From assembly GCA_030248215.1 (NCBI GenBank), contig JASANG010001354.1, positions 124,001-188,000 of the forward strand: a stretch of 64,000 nucleotides of DNA. Reading direction: 5' to 3'. Below are positions 56,136 through 64,000 of this stretch, piece after piece. Each line of letters opens with the position of its first letter. The first letter of the stretch is position 1. Origin of the DNA: Enoplolaimus lenunculus. Taxonomy: Eukaryota > Nematoda > Enoplea > Enoplida > Thoracostomopsidae. A model generated the notes under the pieces. That model ran no database searches. It was not told the DNA's origin and was given only the letters and a program-made list of their open reading frames with translations. The position numbers were made by a program, and so were the translations under genes.

Positions 56136-56580
56136 TAGGGATCGACCGGATCCGAGATCCGGGCCGGATCTCTGCAATTTTTAAGGTCAGGTAAAATAAA
56201 CTACCGGATCTCCGGATCCGAAATCTGACATACAAACAAAAACATACCAATATTGGTGTATGTATTTCAACTATGCGTACGTAATCTAAAAAGCACTGTG
56301 TGAGCATTAATGCTTTGTTGAAATGTCAGGTTAATGACATCCACGTGGAGACCAGTGTTGTTGCGGAAGAACAAACTTAAAAATTTTAAAGACTTCTTTT
56401 TTTAGTTGCTGTAAGTTTTGTTGACTAATTTTGCGAAACAATCAGTTGAACTTTTTGTATTTTATATACGTTAGGTATTGAAAAATTATCCAGCTAGTAA
56501 AATCCGGATCCGGGCCGCATCTGAATTTTAAGATCCGGATCCGGTATTAAATGTAAAATTTTGGATCCGGTCGTTCCCAA
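56136..56580 (+). mobile_element. hAT MITE with perfect duplication ATCGTAAC, just upstream of the transporter
   Basis: ATCGTAAC is identical at 56128-56135 and 56581-56588. Ends TAGGGATCGACCGGATCC and GGATCCGGTCGTTCCCAA are inverted; GGATCCGG words repeat at both ends. It lies 81 bp upstream of the transporter ATG, so it is in or beside the promoter or 5' UTR. It is related to 23317-23703. Confidence 0.85.
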
Positions 56581-56747
56581 ATCGTAACTGAATATTATAA
56601 GTACGATTACCTTGTTTGAGCGATGATGTTTCTCAGCGTGTGGTACAGATGTCGTTTGCTAAATTCTACGTTCGTTTCAACACAATCCTTACCTAAACAA
56701 GTGTAAATAATTTGAATGGAAACTGAAACCTTTTGTTAAACTAGCAC

Positions 56748-57045
56748 GTTTTCAAGCCACTATTTCAGGGCGAAAACAAACCTGATAATATTTCAATCGT
56801 CGTATCCCAGGGTACAACCGGAGGTCTGCCTCCGGCTCCAGCAGAAAATCGGCCTCCGGCTCCGGTAGAATTTTTCCGGTAGTTCTGGCAATTTCGGTTT
56901 TCAAGCCACTATATCAGGGCGAAAACAAACCTGATAATATTTCAATCGTCGTATCCCAGGGTACAACCGGAGGTCTGCCTCCGGCTCCAGCAGAAAATCG
57001 GCCTTCGGCTCAGGTAGAATTTTTCCGGTAGTTCTGGCAATTTCG
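56748..57045 (+). repeat. 149-bp tandem duplication carrying a CAGGGTACAACCGG element end
   Basis: 56748-56896 and 56897-57045 are near-identical copies (differences include TATTTC/TATATC and GGCCTCC/GGCCTTC). Each includes flank sequence CAAACCTGATAATATTTC and the element start CAGGGTACAACCGGAGG with CCTCCGGCTCC motifs. The flank sequence appears a third time at about 57530-57570, beyond the presumed right end GGTTGCACTCTG (57526). Confidence 0.8.
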
Positions 57046-57246
57046 GTACTAAAATTATGCATAGTTTTGCAAAATTTATCTGTTTAACGCGTTTTGTTTT
57101 ACTTCTGCCACAATTTTCAGGAAAGAATTTTCGAATTTTCGCAGAAAATTAGCGTAAAACCAAACACCTTAACAACATATTGTAGATATTGGCTAAATTT
57201 AACTAATTGACCATCATTTTTACTATCGGCCCATGTAAAAGATCAG

Positions 57247-57410
57247 GGGCGAAACGTTTTTGTGTGGGACTAAAATAGAGCAAGCTCAAGCTTTAGACTA
57301 ATTTTTCTGCTTGGCTTAGGGTTAGGAATAAACTCATTCTTACGCTTAAGCATAAGCTTACGCTTTGGAATACGCTTATTATACTGTTCCGCCTGTGTTC
57401 TTTACATTGG
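57247..57410. mobile_element. Partial relative of the 51797-51977 MITE
   Basis: It shares ATAGAGCAAGCTCAAGC-, TTTAGACTAATTTTTCTGCT- and ACTGTTCCGCCTGTG-type blocks in the same order as the intact copy; the outer arms are decayed. Confidence 0.55.
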
Positions 57411-57654
57411 CCTTACTATCTAATTTCTCCTCACTAACTTCTTCTCACTAATTTCTTCTCACCTCCGGCTCCGGCAAGTTTCGTTAACCTCCGGCTCCGG
57501 TATTTTGCACCTCCGGTTGCACTCTGCAGGATGAAAACAAACCTGATAATTTTTCACTCGACGTATCCCTCTCTTTTAGGCTTGTAAACTGTTCAGCTCT
57601 GATAAATTTCAAAGTGGTTTTAGGTTTGTCCTTTCTCACATATAGTGTTTCGAC

Positions 57655-58022
57655 CATGGTGTAACCGAAGATCCCTTCCCGTTTCCGGTAAAACGGTTCG
57701 TTTCCGTTTGTTATAGAAATAGCAGAAATTATTTTTAAGTTCAAAATTAATTATAAATCGTTTACACATCTCGCAATTTTTTATTACAGTTATGATGGAA
57801 TTGTTCGAAATAAAACAGAAATTTTAAAATTCATCGAATATCTTAAAAATTTCGGAATTCATCGAATATCTTAAAAATTTCGTTGCCTCTGCCTTTTTTC
57901 TTCAAATTTTCGAAACGCCGCTGGACCTGTGAATTGTGTTGACTGAAAAATCAAAATGTTTGAAACTGTTACACTTCAAAATCCATTTTTCGTTATTTTG
58001 ATCACTATCCGTTTACACCCTG
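57655..58022 (-). mobile_element. hAT MITE, AAACGG family, perfect duplication GTTTCGAC
   Basis: GTTTCGAC is identical at 57647-57654 and 58023-58030. Ends CATGGTGTAACCGAAG and CCGTTTACACCCTG are inverted. The interior is in reverse orientation relative to 36444-36857 and contains a short internal repeat (TTCATCGAATATCTTAAAAA) present twice in a row. Confidence 0.88.
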
Positions 58023-58059
58023 GTTTCGACTTTACTTTTACCGTTGCAAAAACGGGTTG

Positions 58060-58316
58060 AACAGTATTAGAAGCTTATTCCTAAACCTAAGCATAAGAAT
58101 GAGCATATTCTTAATCTTAAGCAAAAAACTTAGTCTAAAGCTTAAACTGAATCTATTACAGCCCTGCCGGAAAACAATCCAGAGCTGTTCTATACATGAG
58201 CTAAAGTCCCAAAGACGTATTATTTTTCTACCAACGGAATTGACGCGTGTAAATATTAACCAAGCTTCCTAAATTTTTCATTACAAGCAATTGCAGCATA
58301 TCTGTAATGAGAAAAT
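58060..58316. mobile_element. Two MITE fragments abutting a TA tract
   Basis: 58060-58200 is an inverted partial copy of the 51797-51977 MITE (CTTAGTCTAAAGCTTAAACT, GGAAAACAATCC, CTGTTCTATACATG). 58208-58316 matches the middle of the AAACGG hAT family (TTCTACCAACGGAATTGACG, CATATCTGTAATGAG) and is cut off by the (TA)n repeat. Confidence 0.6.
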
Positions 58317-58322
58317 AAATAT

Positions 58323-58401
<79 letters not shown>
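58317..58401. repeat. (TA)n microsatellite
   Basis: About 85 bp of near-perfect TA dinucleotides with one AA interruption near 58333. Confidence 0.95.
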
Positions 58402-58403
<2 letters not shown>

Positions 58404-59673
58404 CAACAGTTGCTTATATATCCGCTCGAGTTCAAAAACAAAACAGTAAATTAATTATTGCCATAATATTTTTATTCATACGTGCAGCAAATAAATGAAT
58501 ACCGTAATCAAGGAATATTTTTGTGTACGTACTAAAATTCTTACAGCTGTAGCACGTCTTATAACATTTCAGTTGCGCTAGGAACGAGGTTACTTCGGTT
58601 GCTTCAAACATCAGCACAAAGAACAACTTTTCGAAAACCATGAAATTTTCGAATTATATCCAAAAAGCACAACGCATAGGTATAGTCAATATATTAGTAT
58701 TAAATGAATACAATCCTACCAAAAACCGAAAATTACGAATTTCTGCCTAAACATATTTCACAAAAAATAGCAACGAGACCCTTTTTGTAGAATTTGTTCT
58801 AATCGTCATCCGATATTATATCAGATATACCAGTTAGAGTCCTCTGTGACTTGAACCACGGAGATAGAGACTATAGTTTATGTTCCTGTGAGAAAATGCC
58901 AGTTTATTACTAATAGCATATAACATGCGAACTTGATTCTCAGGGACAAAGAAATTTTTGTTATATTTCGCACAAACTATTGAATAAGCATATAAATATG
59001 TAATCTACTAGGTGAACAATGCAGACAACCAACTATTCGTACTATACAAATAAGCACTTCTCAATTATTTATCTCAGTAAAATAAAAATAACATATGCGT
59101 CACAACACACCCTAACAAATATCATATGTACAAAACCTACATCTAAATGTATCTCTTCCAAACTATTTGGGCCCTAACAGAATTGTGCAAATCTATTCCA
59201 TTTTGCCTAGAGAATACCCGTAGCGTGATTTACTCTGTACGCTATATTTTTTACTTCGATTGGAGTTACTGTTTTCAGTAAACATTTTGATTTAACATAA
59301 AGCTTGCCCAAGAGTCGGCTGTCATAATACTTAATCTCGCAATTAGGTGCTGTCTGTTGTCGTTGGAATACAACTGAAAACACGAAACAAAATATTCACA
59401 AATTTTAAGTCACGACTACAGTTGTAGTTCAATGTATAGCCACAAAACAAAAAAATATCGTGGATATTGTTTCACAATCAACATTAACACTAGTTAAAAT
59501 CACTACTAAATTTATAACTTCTGTGTAATTTTAGCCATATACGTTAAACGGCAGACAAATTTTCACAATTCGAGCTTGTGCCATTTCCAAAAATTTTCGC
59601 TTGCTAAAACACTCTTTATACATATTCTATTGCTCTGACACAGATAAAGGGATTTCGCAAAGTCTGCAATGGT
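58402..59673. other. 3' flank of the minus-strand disordered-protein gene, nothing firm
   Basis: AT-rich, without an exon or element end that I can support; it probably contains the 3' UTR of the gene ending at 59674. Confidence 0.4.
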
Positions 59674-62600
59674 TCATCTAAACCGCTGACCACGAAACCT
59701 TGATCTACCGAACGATAAACGTTGTTGAGCGTCGCGTTGAACCGGCTGGCGAAACAAGCTAAATCTGGGCTCCGTGAGATTCATAGCAGCGTTAAATTGC
59801 CCTTGAAAACTCGGACCTATGCCCTGCGGTATCAAATCTGGCCGCATTTGTCGCCTGAGAAATTCTGGTCTCAAACCTGCCATGCTTACACCACAATCGG
59901 CACCACTCGGTAACTGAAATCTTGTTGTCTGGGCTCGCGTGCATAGAGAATTCGAAAATCCCGCCATCGGATGATTTAATTGCGGACGCACAGCACCGCT
60001 ACTGTTCTCCATAATACTATCAGCCATGGCGCTCAGCATTTGCTGCGTTTTTTGGTGGTCTTTCAGGTATACTGGTTTGGCAGATGGCCGTTCTGTTCCT
60101 GAATTAATCTGAGATGACGCAGAAATTAGAGACGGGCGATTTACACCACGTTGCGGTACATGCATTGGTCCACGACGACTATATAATGACTGATCGGGCG
60201 GTGCACCGTATCCCATATTGCTATTCATTCTAAGGTCATCATTATGAAATAATTCTAACCTAGCAGTAATTGCTGGAATAGAACCAGGCGCTGGTAATGG
60301 TTGACGCGTAAAACCTGGCGGCTCACTCGGTTTATCTTCGACGACGCCGCGTCGATTGTGCTGACTGGCCGAATTGTTGATGTCACCCATAGTTCGCTGG
60401 TAAATTGAGCTATTATTATCCTTCATTTTCTTATTTTGTTCCTGTAAATCTGACTGACCAGCATGTTGCTGCTCGGATTCAGCATCAGCAACTTTTGTCA
60501 TTACATTTATGCTTATGGTGTTATCTATTGACTCGACTTGCCTACTAGATTTCGTCTCGGATACTTCGTCCACGGATAACGCGTCAGGCAACTTATCGGT
60601 AAACACCTGCGGATAACTATCTGAAGATGGTACACTGTCAAAACCTCTTGCTGATATTGATAACTGTGTATTACTGGGAATCTCATCACGCAGTAATGAC
60701 ATGCTTACTTGCGAGTCAGCGATAGGACTTGAAAAGAACGAACGCTTAGTACAAGCTGAAGAACTCGATGAGCGAATACTTTCCGAGTTTGAAACCGAGC
60801 TATTACCTGATTTGGGATTGATCTGCAACGCGCTGATCTGGTTATTCGTAGTACGTAAATCGCTGCCAGTTTCAACGTGGCCTGAAGACTCAACCACTCG
60901 CATTATGTTTAGATTTGATTCATTATGCTTGGCGTCTGCGGATTTCTTCAACTTATATCGGTCTCCGCCAACTGTTTTTAACGGAACGCTACTAACTTGT
61001 TCGTTAGTTTTATTGTAAAAAGTTTTATTGATTTGCTGCTCACCATGCTCGACAGCTAAGAATCTGGTTCGATCAGATTTTTCAGTATTACAATTAGAAT
61101 TATTTCTGACTTGTGATTGACTGCTGTCCAAAAAAGATTCTTCGGAAAAACTATCGGTATGCGAAGAATGGAGTTTTTGCTGCAAAGAAGTGTGAAAAGG
61201 TAGCGATCTAGTTTCAGTGTGATCATTCGATGTTGTCTCAAATCGTGGCTGTATTGAACTAAACGAAGATCGAGCTGGTGCATGCAATCCAGCGTACCCC
61301 CGAGGGCGTAGAGCGCCTAAAAATTGTTGGCGCAATGCAGCGCTTGCACGCTGTCTATACGCTGGTTGATGGCGGTCGGTGCTGATTGACTCCAAAATTG
61401 AGGTATGTAAGGTTGTTTTAGGAGGAGGGCGTACTGGATACTGCAGTGACCGGATAACAAAATTCGGGCTGTGTGGCTGTTGCAGCTGTTCCAAATGACC
61501 TTGAACACGTTGCGATGAATGATCACGGGGCTTTGGCATCGATGCAGAAGCCGCGTCACGAACAATGTTATCATAACATTGACTATTTGTTACATTGGCA
61601 TTGTCAGCTTGCGCATATGGCCCCGGAAGACGTCCAATGTTAATTTGATCAGTTGATTCGGATATTGGCAGCAGTCCTTTCCGACGATATCCAGGCTCTT
61701 GGTCGCAGACTCCCGACCGTTGATTTAAAAACGGTCGTGCTGATGAAGCAAAAAACGCAGCACTCACCCTGTTCGGATACGGTGCTTGTGGAGTCACTGA
61801 CCAATGTTCGCTTGGCACATGCGATGCATCGAGTGGTGATTGTGTACAGCCTTCGAGACCAGTACGATTTCCAAAGACTCTGTCCGCGGATATTTCTGAT
61901 GCCGGCTGCATCGTAGATTCCACTCCAGAAAACGGAGCCAGCGAAGGAGGTGCCCAGCTGGAGTCAGAAACGTTCGATACAAACCGATTTTGATCGACAT
62001 TTTGGCTGGCGCTAAACACAGCTGATTGTGGTTGCAAGTCAATTGGCTGTCTCGAAGAATCTAAATTTCGAGCGTCACTCTGAGAAAAGCGCTGTAAGTT
62101 ACCGCCCGCAACAGCACAATGATCACCAATGACAAAGTCTGAGGGCCGATTAACTGACGTCATTAACTGTGATTGTTCTCGCTTGCAAAGCGGGGCAAAT
62201 TCAGGCCGTCCTCGATCGCTGCTTACATCAGCAGCTGAATTGTCTTGATTTGGTACCGGCGAAAGAAATGGGTCAGCTACGTTTCGTGGCGGCATGTTTA
62301 ATCCTGCCGATGATAATTCAGCATAATCTGAAAGTGCTTGTCGTGACTGTGTATAAGACAAACGCTGTGGCATGTTAGTCTGCGATTGTAGTTGATTTCC
62401 TTTTTCATAAACAGTCTCTTCTTCAACAGTGCTATCCCCTAGTTCTGGCTCAGACAACAGAGTTTGCCGAGTACGACTTGGTGCTTGACTTACATGGGTG
62501 GCGCTTGTTTCAGCCATGAGTTTGTGCTGCATCCGCTCTTCTGTTGCCGTCACAGTTACATTTGTAGACAACGAATCATCAGCTGGTGTTGGAAAAATCC

Positions 62601-64000
62601 TAGTTTTGCGATGATAAATATCATTCGCGTTTTTCTCCGCACATTCACCCGGTTGACTTTGTAAGTTCTGCAACAAACAATAACAATAATCGACATAAGA
62701 AAAAACGAATTAAACCAATTTTAGGTAACAATTAACTGTAAATTGTACTTCAAATGTTGTTGTTGTTGTTGTTGTTGTTGTTAGCACTTCATATATTTAA
62801 CGAAAAATTGAAAATTCAGTAGTACAAAAATCTTGGACTCGGTGAAAGTTGGGACTTTCGCCAGGTTACAATTCCATAAGACCAGGTTTTCTTACTGTAA
62901 CGTAATGCGGACAGGTCAGATTTTATAATATTTTATAATTGCGCTATTTGTTTTGAATCTTCCTCCACTGAACAATATACCACAACCACCAGTTGTCAAA
63001 CGAGGCACTGGTTAATGCTTCTATCTTCATAGAAATTCAACCGTTGTCTAGATTATGATCGCGGTGCAACCGGAATTAAAGTTCCGGCGCTTTGTCACCT
63101 ACTGGTTTCGGTAAATGTTTTGTTGAAATTAAAAATTCCGGTATTAAATTTTGGTTGACTGAAATTAAGCATCTTTACTAAAATGAGCATAAAAAGAAAA
63201 TAGATTTAATTAGTATTTATAGTATATAAACCTTTAACAATCACAGCTAACAAACCATCGAAGGTAGATTTCGCTTCCGTGGATAATGAAAAACTAAAAT
63301 ACAGCAGATAGAGTAAACATCTAACTTCAACTAAGGCTACTTCACAAATAATATAGCAAAAAGGAAATTAATTAAGATGAATTTGTCGGCGGCATGTATT
63401 TTTAACTTTCCAGTTACGGTTCCGGAAATTTTTCAAATTCCGGTTCCGGTAAATTGTAATTCGGGTTGTACACTGATTATAACACCAATTAGAATAGTAG
63501 TGCATACGCGTTCTGATCTGCAGAAATTGATATAACGAACTAAAAACCGTACGCAAAAACAGAAACAATACATGGACGAACATCCTGAACCTGGATCAAA
63601 CTTAATACTAAACGCATATTTCATTGTGTTTACCTGTGCAGCACTGGAACACACTCGAACAGATGGGAAAGTTTGTCTCCAGCTGAGTTCAGTTTTATTT
63701 TCTGTCGATGTGGTCGCTGAGTAATATTCGCCGTAGCGGTGGTCCGATATCTGTGGAGAATTGTTCCCGCCTCTGACCAAACCAGCTGATTGATGCTCGT
63801 AGCTATCAAGTGCTAGACGATCGGGTGAGGCTTCTCGACGGCGTTCGTATCCAGAAATAGGACGTTGTATGCCACCGCGATTATTTAATGGATGGAGGTT
63901 TCGCGGGTTGTGGTCGTCCGGCCCAACACTCGGACGTCGTTCGTCGATATCAGCGAAAGTGTTATGATAATGACTGTGAGATGTTGGTGACCAATCGCGC
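59674..64000 (-). CDS. Large disordered protein, C-terminal part, unrecognised
   Basis: Two exons are in the window: 64000(partial)-63634 and 62667-59674, joined in phase 0 by clean GT-AG sites; the 5' end is outside. The 120 visible residues of the upstream exon and 997 residues of the last exon are rich in Ser, Gln, Asn, Pro and Arg, with no membrane segment, zinc finger or coiled coil that I can name. Features seen: an Arg-rich start (DERRPSV, GYERRREASPDR); a conserved-looking patch SIPAITARLELFHNDDLRMN (about 815-835 of the last exon); LKDHQKTQQMLSAMADSIME (about 880-900), which may be helical; and an Arg/Gly/Phe-rich C-terminus (GRSRFRGQRFR) of RNA-binding character. A role as an RNA-associated or scaffold protein is a guess from composition. 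The intron (62668-63633) holds a (GTT)n tract and a hAT MITE. Confidence 0.75.
62755..62783 (+). repeat. (GTT)n microsatellite
   Basis: Nine uninterrupted GTT units in the intron, about 90 bp from the acceptor used by the last exon of the minus-strand gene. Confidence 0.95.
63062..63475 (+). mobile_element. hAT MITE (CGGTGCAACCGG) in the intron
   Basis: Ends CGGTGCAACCGGAATT and TTCGGGTTGTACACTG are inverted; TTCCGGTTCCGG words repeat near the right end and AAAGTTCCGG near the left. Flanks ATTATGAT(CG) and ATTATAAC suggest a decayed octamer duplication. Confidence 0.6.

Overview
This is AT-rich, repeat-dense eukaryotic DNA with spliced protein genes, short spliceosomal introns (one candidate is 37 nt) next to kilobase introns, and no prokaryotic features. 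The gene set suggests a nematode: a globin with long N- and C-terminal extensions, a four-transmembrane LAPTM-like protein, an SLC16-type transporter and a KIAA0930 homologue. A repeat-bloated, early-branching lineage is possible, but I cannot place the species. The nematode call is an inference from gene families and intron style.

Genes, left to right. (1) 3420-11961 (+): a very large low-complexity protein with four membrane segments. (2) 19849-27603 (+): a homologue of human KIAA0930 (DUF2045-type family). I rebuilt it as ten exons with matching splice phases, including a first exon 33 bp from a transposon end and a last exon encoding the conserved C-terminus. (3) 48596-50092 (+): an apparently intronless globin with CD1 Phe, E7 His and F8 His. 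(4) 52440-56055 (-): a five-exon monocarboxylate-transporter-like MFS protein, 457 aa. (5) 59674-64000+ (-): a large disordered protein that continues beyond the window. The genes share no obvious pathway and no operon-like spacing.

Much of the remaining DNA is transposon debris. The dominant class is small non-autonomous hAT-type elements. They have terminal repeats beginning CAGGG, 8-bp target-site duplications (perfect for GAAAAGAC, GTTACCAC, GTTTCGAC, ATCGTAAC, ACTATTTA, ATCTAAAC and GGTGACAC) and subterminal clusters of short GC-rich motifs. A decayed hAT transposase C-terminus lies at 21848-22033. Three Tc1/mariner-like MITEs share CTGCAGTGACC-type ends with TA duplications. Three copies of an ~800-960 bp element have the architecture of Helentron-associated elements (HINE/DINE-1): a GTCY microsatellite, central ~155-180 bp repeats and short terminal inverted repeats. 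A LINE reverse-transcriptase remnant (18.5-19.7 kb), a tRNA-derived SINE candidate (33.2 kb), several minisatellites and a (TA)n tract complete the inventory. Elements are repeatedly nested in one another. I saw no LTR retroelement, Polinton or other virus-like element.
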